A DNA stretch of 46,827 bases, taken from positions 1 to 46,827 of the forward strand of contig JAGNZZ010000017.1 in assembly GCA_017984135.1 (NCBI GenBank). The letters run 5' to 3'. Below are positions 1 through 7,735 of the stretch, one piece after another; positions within the stretch are counted from its first letter, which is position 1; each line of letters opens with the position of its first letter. This stretch comes from Chitinophagales bacterium (GTDB taxonomy: Bacteria; Bacteroidota; Bacteroidia; Chitinophagales; JADIYW01). The translations under genes were made by a program, and so were the position numbers. The notes under the pieces were generated by a model. It searched no databases, was not told the origin of the DNA, and worked only from the letters and a program-made list of their open reading frames with translations.

Positions 1-2
1 TA

Positions 3-1187
3 TTAGTTATATTTTTCAATACTCAAGCTTCTCCCGGAACTTATTATAATAGCATAGATACAAACCAAAGCTGCAGTAGCTTTAAATCAGCATTAACAAG
101 CTTAATTTCTTTAGATGTACACCTTCCGTATGGACAAATTGATAACAATTATAACAAAACAGATTTGAAACCAGCCGAAGCACCGTTTACTGGTTTTGTA
201 GTTGTGGATAGGTATTGCTCTGAAATACCAAGTGGACTAGATTCTTGTAATTTTAGATTTGACGATAATACACCTGGCGTTCGAAGTTTTTGTTTTTCTG
301 GTGGTAGTGGTAATTTATGTGCTTGTTATGCCAAAGAACATACTTTTCCAAAATCATGGTTTGGTGGTGAAATTGAACCCATGTACAGCGACATGCATTT
401 TATTTGGCCGGCAGATGGTAAAACGAATAACGAAAAAAGCAATTTTCCTTTAGGATATGTTCGCCCAAGTGCTAGTTTTACTTCCTATAATGGTACTAAA
501 ATAGGTCGTTCAGATGCCTCATTGAATTTTGGATACACAGGAGCAAAAAGTGATACATTTTCAGCAGGTGTGAATAAGCAATATAATTATGTATTTGAAC
601 CCATAGATGCATTTAAAGGTGATTTTGCAAGAGCGTATTTATATGTGGCAACACGATATGGTGCTTCAATTTCAAGTTGGAAAAATTTAGATACCATTGG
701 AAGTAAAGTAATAAGTGCAAACTCATATACTGGTTTAGAGCCATGGATTTTGCAGCTTTGCGTGAAATGGCATAAGCAAGATCCACCAAGTGCCTTTGAA
801 CAAAAAAGAAATGATTCAGTACAAACAATACAAGGCAACAGAAATCCTTATATAGATTTTCCCAATTGGGTAGAAAAAATATTTGGTGAAGATGGAATTT
901 CTGCTTCTTGTGTAAATACGCCAGTTTTAAATCATAAAACAACTTCATTTAATATATATCCAAATCCTGTTAAAGATGGATTTATTCATCTTGATTTTAA
1001 CGAAACAATACTTGAAAATGCTCGTGTTGAAATATTGGATGTTTTAGGAAGAACACAATTAACCCAAGAAATAAAACCAACAAATTCGGGCATTACTATA
1101 GATGTCAAAAATCTTACTAATGGAATTTATTTATTGAATGTGATTTACAAGAATGCTAACAATACTATTCGTTTTGTAAAAGAATAG
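3..1187 (+). CDS. Secreted endonuclease I family nuclease with T9SS sorting domain (5' end outside window)
   Basis: The reading frame is open from the window edge; its start and most of the signal peptide are missing. The first residues (VIFFNTQA, then SPGTYYNSID) look like the end of a signal peptide. The mature start resembles endonuclease I (EndA/NucM, Pfam Endonuclease_1). Near the middle, EHTFPKSWFGG followed by SDMHFIWPADGKTNNEKSN carries the family's His and Asn active-site region; family members cut DNA and RNA non-specifically with a metal ion. The last 80 residues start with FNIYPNPVKDG and end FVKE, a type A T9SS sorting domain, so the enzyme should be exported and released or surface-anchored. 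A nutrient or extracellular-DNA scavenging role is inferred. The next gene is convergent and also encodes T9SS cargo. An in-frame TTG at 165 is not a likely start, because family similarity extends upstream of it. Confidence 0.88.
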   Translation, partial: LVIFFNTQASPGTYYNSIDTNQSCSSFKSALTSLISLDVHLPYGQIDNNYNKTDLKPAEAPFTGFVVVDRYCSEIPSGLDSCNFRFDDNTPGVRSFCFSGGSGNLCACYAKEHTFPKSWFGGEIEPMYSDMHFIWPADGKTNNEKSNFPLGYVRPSASFTSYNGTKIGRSDASLNFGYTGAKSDTFSAGVNKQYNYVFEPIDAFKGDFARAYLYVATRYGASISSWKNLDTIGSKVISANSYTGLEPWILQLCVKWHKQDPPSAFEQKRNDSVQTIQGNRNPYIDFPNWVEKIFGEDGISASCVNTPVLNHKTTSFNIYPNPVKDGFIHLDFNETILENARVEILDVLGRTQLTQEIKPTNSGITIDVKNLTNGIYLLNVIYKNANNTIRFVKE

Positions 1188-1189
1188 AT

Positions 1190-2515
1190 TTATTGTTTAA
1201 TAAATTTTGCTTGCACAAAGTTTTCACTGGTTTTCCAAACTGCATAATAAATGCCGTTATCAAGCGACACCGTATTGATAGAAAATTCGTGTGTGCCTTT
1301 GTTATAAACGCCAGTTTCTTCTTTATAAACAACTTTTCCTTCTAAATTATAAATAACAAAAACACCCATGGTGGACGTGGCTGCTGTTAATTCAACTTTA
1401 ATGATGGATTGTTGATTTGAAATTAGATTAGGATTTATTTTTATGCTATGTTCCGAATAATAGTCAGATATATGATTGTTTAATCCTACTGTTGTACCAG
1501 ATGAAGTGTAGATGTAAGTACCAGCAACAATAATTTTATTATTGGGTAATAAAATCATTCGGTTATTAGCTCTAGTAGTATCATTTGCAAATGGAATTTT
1601 TGTCCAATTCATTCCACCATTTGTGCTTTTCCATAAACCGTAATTATGTTGTTCGCCTACAAATGCAACGTTGTTGTCTAACAAAATGACACCTCCAAAA
1701 TTTCCAACCGTATCCACTGAATGAGATTGCCAAGTTTCTCCAAAATCGGTGGTGCGCATCACGAATCCGGAATCTGAAGGTGTGGAAAAACTATTTTCAA
1801 TAGATGCTATGCCATTACCATCTGGTCTGAAATATATTTTCCAAATATAACCACTTACTAAGTTTAAAGCGGAAACAATACTAAAATTGACACCGCCATC
1901 ATACGTTTTTAAAATTAGAGGTCGTTCGTTGGTGGCTGTAGTGGATGAGCCAGTTATAAAAAATGTATCTTTATTTACCATGTAGCAATCTACTAATGCA
2001 GATGCTAAAGTAGATAAATCTTTAGTTGTAAATGTAGCACCATAGTTATTGGAAATATAAACTTTAGCTGGTCCAGCATAGGTTCCAACTGCCACTACTT
2101 TATTTTGATAATGTGCCATACCACAAACACCTTCACCTAAATTTGCCACTTCAAGCGTTTTTTTCCATGTTAAACCTTTATTGGTGGTTCTGTAAATAGC
2201 TCCTTTAAAGGAATTTACCGTTAAAGTGCCAATCATACCTGTATCTTCATCAAAAAAATCGATACTTCTGGAATAGGTTTTAAATGCTGCATTTGTATCT
2301 ACTTTTGAAATGAAACTCCAATTATTGCCACCATCTGTACTTTTAAAAAGTTGACCACGAAAGCTAGTGTAGCCAATATTGTTATTTATAAAACAGACAT
2401 CATCATATCGCCCAGAACGCGCTATATTGCCAGCTTGAAATGTTTGTCCGAAGGAAAACATGGGACAGAAAAGAAATAAAACGAAAAGACATTTTAACAT
2501 CGATATTGATTTCAT
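1190..2515 (-). CDS. Secreted YCF48/BNR-repeat-like protein with T9SS sorting domain
   Basis: A 441-residue protein with a clear signal peptide (MKSISMLKCLFVLFLFCPMFSFG, cut near QTFQAG). The body holds repeats of the type GQLFKSTDGGNNWSF, GAIYRTTNKGLTWKK, GFVMRTTDFGETWQS and GLWKSTNGGMNWTK. These are YCF48/BNR-like blades, which suggests a beta-propeller. In plants and cyanobacteria YCF48 helps assemble photosystem II, but Bacteroidota use the same fold in secreted proteins of unknown function. The C-terminus (from about residue 355, with VFVIYNLEGKVVYKEE and NGIYYAVW, ending AKFIKQ) is a type A T9SS sorting domain. It ends 2 bp from the convergent endonuclease gene. Start ATG at 2515 is set by the signal peptide. 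The propeller and export are well supported; no binding partner can be named. Confidence 0.85.
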   Translation of the reverse strand: MKSISMLKCLFVLFLFCPMFSFGQTFQAGNIARSGRYDDVCFINNNIGYTSFRGQLFKSTDGGNNWSFISKVDTNAAFKTYSRSIDFFDEDTGMIGTLTVNSFKGAIYRTTNKGLTWKKTLEVANLGEGVCGMAHYQNKVVAVGTYAGPAKVYISNNYGATFTTKDLSTLASALVDCYMVNKDTFFITGSSTTATNERPLILKTYDGGVNFSIVSALNLVSGYIWKIYFRPDGNGIASIENSFSTPSDSGFVMRTTDFGETWQSHSVDTVGNFGGVILLDNNVAFVGEQHNYGLWKSTNGGMNWTKIPFANDTTRANNRMILLPNNKIIVAGTYIYTSSGTTVGLNNHISDYYSEHSIKINPNLISNQQSIIKVELTAATSTMGVFVIYNLEGKVVYKEETGVYNKGTHEFSINTVSLDNGIYYAVWKTSENFVQAKFIKQ

Positions 2516-2569
2516 AGTTTTTGATTTTATTTAAGTTAAATATTTTCTCTCACATTATCAACTAATTGT

Positions 2570-3616
2570 TTACGCTTCAATACTTTTCATATCAATTACA
2601 AATCGATATTTAACATCACATTTTATCATTCTTTCATACGCATCATTGATATATTGAATAGGAATTACTTCCACATCAGACGTAATATTATTTTTTGCGC
2701 AGTAGTCTAACATTTCTTGTGTTTCGTTAATTCCACCAATTGAGGAAGCTGTAATTGTTCTGCCATTGGTTAACAACGAAAATGGACTTAATTGAATCGG
2801 TTTGTCAGGAATACCTACTAATATTTGTGTTCCATAAGCGGCTAACATTTTTAAATACATGTCATAGTTGTGTTCGGCAGAAACAGCATCAATAATAAAA
2901 TCAAAATAACTCTGATATTTTTTCACTTGTTTCTCATCCTTCGTATAGCAAAAATGATGAGCACCTAATTTTTTTGCATCGGATTCTTTGTTAGGAGATG
3001 TGCTTAAAACAGTAACTTCTGCACCAAATGAAACAGCAAATTTTACTGCCATGTGACCTAAACCACCCAAGCCTAAAACAGCGACTTTATGCCCATTTCC
3101 AATTTTCCAATGTTTGATAGGTGAGTAGGTAGTAATGCCGGCACAAAGTAGTGGAGCAACGCCTTTTAAGTCCATACTTTCAGCTATATGCACTGCAAAT
3201 TCTTCCCGAACTACTATCTTATTGGAATATCCACCATAAGTTGGATTTTTGTCATAATCAATGGAGTTGTAAGTAAATACGACTCCATTTTTACAAAATT
3301 GTTCATATCCGCGATTGCAGGTGTCACAATTTTTACATGAATTTACCATACAACCTACGCCAGCTAATTCACCTACTTTAAAGTTTTTTACTTCTGTTCC
3401 AATTTTTGAGATTCGACCAACAATTTCATGTCCGGGAACAACCGGATAGATACTTGGAAACCATTCGCTTCTGGCAATATGAATATCGGAATGGCAAACA
3501 CCACAGTATAATATTTCAATCAAAACATCATTTCCGTTAAGTTCTCTTCTTTCAAATTTCCAAGGCTTTAATGGTTCTTTGGCATTGTGTGTGGCATACG
3601 ATTTTGTAAGTGTCAT
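2570..3616 (-). CDS. Zinc-dependent alcohol dehydrogenase, cinnamyl-alcohol/YahK type
   Basis: A 348-residue medium-chain dehydrogenase/reductase. Visible features: catalytic zinc ligands in GVCHSD (Cys, about residue 39) and PGHE (His-Glu, about residue 62); four cysteines of the structural zinc in CKNCDTCNRGYEQFC (about 94-108); and the Rossmann motif GLGGLGHMAVKFA (about 177-190). The layout matches the CAD/YahK/AdhC branch, which reduces aldehydes to alcohols with NADPH. The natural substrate cannot be read from sequence; broad aldehyde detoxification is the usual role. The gene starts 14 bp after the end of the M43 protease gene on the same strand, so the two may be cotranscribed, though no functional link is obvious. 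Confidence 0.92.
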   Translation of the reverse strand: MTLTKSYATHNAKEPLKPWKFERRELNGNDVLIEILYCGVCHSDIHIARSEWFPSIYPVVPGHEIVGRISKIGTEVKNFKVGELAGVGCMVNSCKNCDTCNRGYEQFCKNGVVFTYNSIDYDKNPTYGGYSNKIVVREEFAVHIAESMDLKGVAPLLCAGITTYSPIKHWKIGNGHKVAVLGLGGLGHMAVKFAVSFGAEVTVLSTSPNKESDAKKLGAHHFCYTKDEKQVKKYQSYFDFIIDAVSAEHNYDMYLKMLAAYGTQILVGIPDKPIQLSPFSLLTNGRTITASSIGGINETQEMLDYCAKNNITSDVEVIPIQYINDAYERMIKCDVKYRFVIDMKSIEA

Positions 3617-3630
3617 TATATTTGTATTTT

Positions 3631-4920
3631 TTATTGAATAACGATAGAAGCAGTGGCTTTTAATTCATTTTTTTCTTTTAAAATAATTTGATAAATACCT
3701 TTAGATATTTTTTGATGGATGGAAATTGTGTGTTCATTTCCTAAATCTAATATTTCTGTTTGCACGACTTGCCCAAGTGAATTGATGATATCCATTTGTA
3801 TAATTTCATTTTGTTGGACAGCATAATATATTTTAAACTGATTTGTAATTGGATTTGGATAGATTTCCATTTTTTTAAGTAGATGATTGGTTTTTATATT
3901 GCTAATAATTCCGGTACAAGCAGTTGATTGTAGTAATTTATTTCTGTAAGAATTAAAAAGGGTAGCTCTAATTCTTTCTTTTTGTTTAGGTGTGAAAATA
4001 TAATCATTATTACAATAACTCATAATATTTTTCATGGAAACCAAAATGTTGGTATCAGAACTACAAGTAGTTGTGGCGCAATCATTAATTTTATGTGGCG
4101 GTGTATCGCATATCCAATCTCCTTGAAATTGACAATTTGAATTATCAGGACATCCATTTTCCGAACCTTGAAAGGTATGAAATAAACTCATGGTATGTCC
4201 TAACTCGTGAGCTAATGTTGAAGAATGATTGTTTATTGTGCTAGCTAAAACTACAATACCATCAATTGTATAATCTCCAGGAAAGATAGGAAAATAGGCA
4301 TATCCACCCCAATTTCCAGCTATTTTATGCACTACCCAAATATTCATAACATAACTATTGGGCCAGTGACTTAAATTTTTAGTTTGCATTTCATCCGAGC
4401 CATAAATTCCATTCAAGAATGCATCGATATATCCTATTCCAACACTTGAATAGTTTGGAAGCATGCTGGCATCTTTTCTTATTATTCCACTACTAGGATT
4501 TCCATTTGGATCGAATTGAGCTAAACAAAATTGAACACCAACATCAATATTATTAGATAATGATGGAAATTTAGTGCCACTCCAATATTGATTTGTTGCT
4601 TCAATGGCATCATATATTTTTTGATCAGAAATATTACTTCCGAGCCCAATTGGTTCTCCTAAATGTAATACATGAACGGCAATAGGAATTTCTAAAACAG
4701 TGTTATTGATTTTAAACGATGAATTACTTGATGTATCTAAAATCGGTTGTAGTTGTTCAAGAAAATTGATTTGTTGGTTTTGATAAAATTTAAAATTTTC
4801 ATTGGCACACTTATATTCTTGTGCGGTAGATTTTTTATATGAACCAATATTAAAAAAAGTAAGGAAACAACAGACTAAAAATAATTTACTCTCAAATTTA
4901 CATTTGTAATTTAACTTCAT
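3631..4920 (-). CDS. Secreted M43-family (pappalysin-like) metalloprotease with T9SS sorting domain
   Basis: A 429-residue secreted protease. The N-terminus has a basic stretch and hydrophobic core (LFLVCCFLTFFNIGS). The zinc site HELGHTMSLFH (near residue 237) is the metzincin HExxHxxxxxH with the SLFHTF continuation typical of MEROPS family M43 (pappalysin/cytophagalysin). Downstream NIMSYCNND gives the Met-turn. Paired cysteines around NGCPDNSNC and WICDTPP resemble calcium- and disulfide-bearing loops of this family. The C-terminus (MEIYPNPITNQFKIYY onward) is a type A T9SS sorting domain. The product is probably an exoprotease released for protein degradation. A weak promoter-like TAACTTTA lies on the coding strand at 4939-4946, in the 32-bp gap after ilvE, so it may be its own unit with the downstream dehydrogenase. 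Confidence 0.92.
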   Translation of the reverse strand: MKLNYKCKFESKLFLVCCFLTFFNIGSYKKSTAQEYKCANENFKFYQNQQINFLEQLQPILDTSSNSSFKINNTVLEIPIAVHVLHLGEPIGLGSNISDQKIYDAIEATNQYWSGTKFPSLSNNIDVGVQFCLAQFDPNGNPSSGIIRKDASMLPNYSSVGIGYIDAFLNGIYGSDEMQTKNLSHWPNSYVMNIWVVHKIAGNWGGYAYFPIFPGDYTIDGIVVLASTINNHSSTLAHELGHTMSLFHTFQGSENGCPDNSNCQFQGDWICDTPPHKINDCATTTCSSDTNILVSMKNIMSYCNNDYIFTPKQKERIRATLFNSYRNKLLQSTACTGIISNIKTNHLLKKMEIYPNPITNQFKIYYAVQQNEIIQMDIINSLGQVVQTEILDLGNEHTISIHQKISKGIYQIILKEKNELKATASIVIQ

Positions 4921-4952
4921 TGTACTTGGTTTCTACAATAAAGTTAATAAAA

Positions 4953-6026
4953 TTAAACAATTTGAGTTACCCAATTAAAGGTGTCTTTTTGTGTACACTT
5001 TTGAATTCCAATTAAAGTTTCTTTTAGTTGATGTGCTACCTTAAACGTTTTTTCGTCTAATAGGTAATCTTTTTCTTTATATCCAAATCTATTTACAGGA
5101 TTTACTACAGCTGCGGTTCCGGTTCCAAACATTTCAGTAAGTGTTTTGTTGTTATAAGCTTCAATCACTTCATCAATAGAAATAGGACGTTCTTCTACTT
5201 CATATCCTAAATCTTTAGCAATAGTTATTATGCTGTTTCTCGTAATTCCATCTAAAATAGTTCCATCAATTTCTGGTGTTACTAATTTGCCATCGATCAC
5301 TAAAAAGATATTCATTGTACCTACTTCATTGAGGTATTTTTTATGTTCACCATCTAACCATAACACATCTTTGTACCCTTTTTGTTTGGCTACTTCTACA
5401 GGATATAATGTGCCGGCGTAGTTTCCTGCAGCTTTGGCATTTCCATATCCGCCTTTTGTGGAACGTACATAAGAATCATACACTAACACAGAAATTGCTT
5501 CGTCATAATAAGAAGCGGTTGGCCCAGTTATAATGCTAAATATATAACGATCAGAAGTTCTTACACCAATAAATGGTTCAGTACCAATCATAAATGGTCG
5601 AATATATAAAGAACTACCTGCATGTTTTGGAATAAAATCTTTATCGAGTTCAATTAATTTTTTTAATCCATCCATAAATAATTCCAATGGAATTTCTGGC
5701 ATAGACATCCTATTTGCCGATTTATTTAAGCGTTCTAAGTTTTTTTCAGGTCTAAATAATACGATACCACTTCCATCTTCTTTAAAATATGCCTTCATGC
5801 CTTCAAAAATGGCTTGTCCGTAATGAAAAACGTTGCAAGCTGGACTTAGAGAGAGATTTTGATAAGGTTGAATTTTGGCGGTTTTCCACATCCCATCATA
5901 ATATTCACAAATAAACATGTGGTCGGAAAATGTTTTACCGAATGCTAAATTATTAAAGTCGATGTTTGAAAGTTTACTTTCTTTTATTTTTTCAATCTCA
6001 ATAATAGGTCGTTCTGCTGCTGTCAT
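4953..6026 (-). CDS. ilvE: Branched-chain amino-acid aminotransferase
   Basis: A 357-residue fold-type IV PLP enzyme that interconverts leucine, isoleucine and valine with their 2-oxo acids, using 2-oxoglutarate/glutamate, in the cytoplasm. Family features: NVFHYGQAIFEGMKAY near residue 67, the stretch GYGNAKAAGNYAGTL with the expected PLP lysine (about residue 198), YLNEVGTMNIFLV, and GTGTAAVVNPV near the C-terminus that binds cofactor phosphate. Length and order match the long (eukaryote-like) BCAT group common in Bacteroidota. The ATG at 6026 follows a coding-strand promoter element TAACTTTG at 6060-6067, about 34 bases upstream. It is divergent from the small gene at 6114. Confidence 0.95.
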   Translation of the reverse strand: MTAAERPIIEIEKIKESKLSNIDFNNLAFGKTFSDHMFICEYYDGMWKTAKIQPYQNLSLSPACNVFHYGQAIFEGMKAYFKEDGSGIVLFRPEKNLERLNKSANRMSMPEIPLELFMDGLKKLIELDKDFIPKHAGSSLYIRPFMIGTEPFIGVRTSDRYIFSIITGPTASYYDEAISVLVYDSYVRSTKGGYGNAKAAGNYAGTLYPVEVAKQKGYKDVLWLDGEHKKYLNEVGTMNIFLVIDGKLVTPEIDGTILDGITRNSIITIAKDLGYEVEERPISIDEVIEAYNNKTLTEMFGTGTAAVVNPVNRFGYKEKDYLLDEKTFKVAHQLKETLIGIQKCTQKDTFNWVTQIV

Positions 6027-6059
6027 AGCTTTTTAAAATAAGCGTGTAAATAATTAATT

Positions 6060-6067
6060 CAAAGTTA
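6060..6067 (-). promoter_or_regulatory. Bacteroidota -7 element (TAACTTTG) for ilvE
   Basis: An exact match to TAnnTTTG on the minus strand, placed to start transcription roughly 25-30 bases before the ilvE ATG. The nearest TTTG (minus strand, 6091-6094) is 23 nt away, slightly longer than the usual 19-21, so the -33 part is weak. Confidence 0.5.
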
Positions 6068-6081
6068 CGAAAAAAGGTACT

Positions 6082-6089
6082 TAATTTTG
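6082..6089 (+). promoter_or_regulatory. Bacteroidota -7 element (TAATTTTG) for the 6114 gene and rdgB
   Basis: An exact TAnnTTTG match 24 bp before the ATG at 6114. It lies 14 bp from the oppositely directed ilvE element, so the two promoters overlap and probably compete for polymerase. No clear -33 TTTG is seen. Confidence 0.5.
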
Positions 6090-6113
6090 GCAAAATATTA
6101 AATTTAATTGCTA

Positions 6114-6533
6114 ATGAATTCTTTTTTTGTTTTAAACGAGACATCGTCATTACATATACCAGATGATTTTATTGGGTCTGTAATCTTTTATGCTAAAAGT
6201 AAGAATGAACAAATTGCATCTAGTCAATTTATTTTAATTCAACGATTAGTTGAAAATGGATTAAATTTGAAATTAAGTCAATTTATTTTGATTGATATAA
6301 ATTCCTCAAAATATCGAATTTCATCCTTAAGAAAAAAAATACCTTTGAAAAATTGTATATTATTTGGTGTTAAAGAATCGGAAATAGGACTAAATGTAAG
6401 CTTACCAACGTATCAAAATAGATTAATTACGGATATCATATTTTTAAAATCAGATGCACCTGAAGATATTGAAAACAAGGCAACGCTTAAAAAAGCACTT
6501 TGGGAACAATTACAACTTATATTTAAAATTTGA
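6114..6533 (+). CDS. Small conserved-looking protein, possibly a divergent DNA polymerase III psi (HolD-like) subunit
   Basis: A 139-residue soluble protein with no signal peptide or membrane helix. ATG 6114 is preferred over a TTG at 6108 because of its promoter distance. The chain alternates predicted strands (FILIDI, CILFGV) with helices. It ends in LPTYQNRLITDIIFLKSDAP and then KATLKKALWEQLQLIF. The C-terminal order 'short Pro-rich turn, Leu-Asp/Thr segment, Lys-rich helix, LW-x-QL' resembles the end of E. coli HolD (psi), whose clamp-loader role is known. Length also fits psi (about 137 residues). The similarity is by eye and weak. The gene is followed after 2 bp by rdgB, so the two are translationally linked, a context of nucleotide or replication maintenance. 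Treat the function as unproven. Confidence 0.6.
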   Translation: MNSFFVLNETSSLHIPDDFIGSVIFYAKSKNEQIASSQFILIQRLVENGLNLKLSQFILIDINSSKYRISSLRKKIPLKNCILFGVKESEIGLNVSLPTYQNRLITDIIFLKSDAPEDIENKATLKKALWEQLQLIFKI

Positions 6534-6535
6534 AT

Positions 6536-7114
6536 ATGGATTTAGTTTTCGCCACCAATAATATTAATAAAATTAAAGAAATTGAAGCTGTTCTCTCTTG
6601 TAGCTATCATATTAAAAAATTAATTGATATAGGATGCAACGATGAACTACCAGAAACGCATCTTACTATAGAAGAAAATTCTATGGAAAAAGCGATGTAT
6701 ATTGCGGAAAACTATAAAACAAATTGTTTTTCTGAAGATTCTGGATTAGAAATTGATGCATTAGACGGAAAACCTGGTGTGGATAGTGCGCATTATTCAG
6801 GCTCAAGAGATGCCGATAAAAACATGGAAAAAGTATTATTGGAATTGCAGAATATGGAACATAGAGCAGCACGATTTAAAACGGTTATTACATTGGTTAT
6901 AAACGGAACGATACAGCAATTTACTGGAATTATTGAAGGTGTGATTGCTTACGAGAAAAAAGGAAAATATGGCTTTGGCTATGACCCGATTTTTGTATTG
7001 AATGATGGTAGAACGATGGCTGAATTATTTATAGAAGAAAAATCTAAAATCAGCCATAGAGCCATTGCTACACGCAAATTAATTGATTTTTTAAATAATA
7101 ATTCGTTATCTTAG
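6536..7114 (+). CDS. rdgB: XTP/dITP diphosphatase (non-canonical purine NTP pyrophosphatase, HAM1 family)
   Basis: A 192-residue enzyme that hydrolyses ITP, dITP and XTP to monophosphates, keeping deaminated purines out of DNA and RNA. Motifs in order: VFATNNINKIKEI (nucleotide-binding N-terminus), ENSMEKA, SEDSGLEIDALDGKPGVDSA (metal and catalytic acidic residues), GKYGFGYDPIF and EEKSKISHRAIA (substrate-binding C-terminus). ATG 6536 is chosen: it begins at the family's conserved N-terminus (MDLVFATNN), lies 2 bp after the upstream stop, and avoids the TTG at 6530 that would overlap that stop. Confidence 0.95.
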   Translation: MDLVFATNNINKIKEIEAVLSCSYHIKKLIDIGCNDELPETHLTIEENSMEKAMYIAENYKTNCFSEDSGLEIDALDGKPGVDSAHYSGSRDADKNMEKVLLELQNMEHRAARFKTVITLVINGTIQQFTGIIEGVIAYEKKGKYGFGYDPIFVLNDGRTMAELFIEEKSKISHRAIATRKLIDFLNNNSLS

Positions 7115-7115
7115 G

Positions 7116-7123
7116 TATATTTG
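7116..7123 (+). promoter_or_regulatory. Bacteroidota -7 element (TATATTTG) for the ECF sigma factor gene
   Basis: An exact TAnnTTTG match just after the rdgB stop. It contains the TTG at 7121 that could be mistaken for a start codon. The predicted transcript start (about 7130) leaves a 25-30 nt leader before ATG 7157. No good -33 element is visible, which could fit control by another or its own sigma factor. Confidence 0.5.
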
Positions 7124-7156
7124 GCAACACGTAGATACCTATTTTTTTTTAAGGAG

Positions 7157-7735
7157 ATGCAACTAAACGACGAAAAATCCACACTATATATTCAGTTAAT
7201 CGAACGTTGTAAAAATAACGATCGAGAAGCTCAGTATAAGTTATATGGATTATTGTCGAGTAAAATGTTTGCAGTTTGCCTCAGATACTCCAAAAGCCGT
7301 GAAACTGCTGAAGATTTATTACAAGAAGGATTTGTAAAAGTTTTTACAAATATTGACAAATTTAGAGGTGAAGGTTCGTTTGAAGGATGGGTACGAAGAA
7401 TTATTGTAAACACAGCTGTTGAGCAATATCGTAAATCGTCAAAGATTTATCCAATATTGAGCACAGATGAATACCTGATTGACGTTCCTGAAACGGATGT
7501 AAGTGACGAACTAGAAATGGAAGATTTGATGAAATGTATTAATAAATTGCCGCATGGTTTTAAAACTGTTTTTAACCTATATGTTGTTGAAGGTTTTTCA
7601 CATAAAGAAATAGCAGAAATGCTCGGAATTACTGAAGGAACTTCAAAGTCTCAATTGGCTCGAGCAAGGTACCAATTAATAGAAATGATTAATAACTCGC
7701 AAATAACAAAAAGAAGTGTCAAAATCGCTAAATAA
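7157..7735 (+). CDS. ECF-type RNA polymerase sigma factor
   Basis: A 192-residue sigma-70 family protein with only regions 2 and 4, as in ECF (extracytoplasmic function) factors. Region 2: CLRYSKSRETAEDLLQEGFV, then VKVFTNIDKFRGEGSFEGWV and RRIIVNTAVEQYRK (core binding and -10 recognition). Region 4: CINKLPHGFKTVFNLY, then GFSHKEIAEMLGITEGTSKSQ (helix-turn-helix for the -35/-33). ATG 7157 is chosen over TTG 7121, which lies in the promoter. AAGGAG abuts the ATG directly, an odd spacing for a Shine-Dalgarno site. The 3' end overlaps the next gene by 20 bp, the usual arrangement for sigma/anti-sigma pairs, so its activity is probably set by that protein. Confidence 0.92.
   Translation: MQLNDEKSTLYIQLIERCKNNDREAQYKLYGLLSSKMFAVCLRYSKSRETAEDLLQEGFVKVFTNIDKFRGEGSFEGWVRRIIVNTAVEQYRKSSKIYPILSTDEYLIDVPETDVSDELEMEDLMKCINKLPHGFKTVFNLYVVEGFSHKEIAEMLGITEGTSKSQLARARYQLIEMINNSQITKRSVKIAK

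Noticed and set aside
7121..7156. TTG 7121 as start of the sigma factor gene
   Set aside because: It lies within the -7 promoter element TATATTTG, and the extra 12 residues do not match ECF sigma factors.
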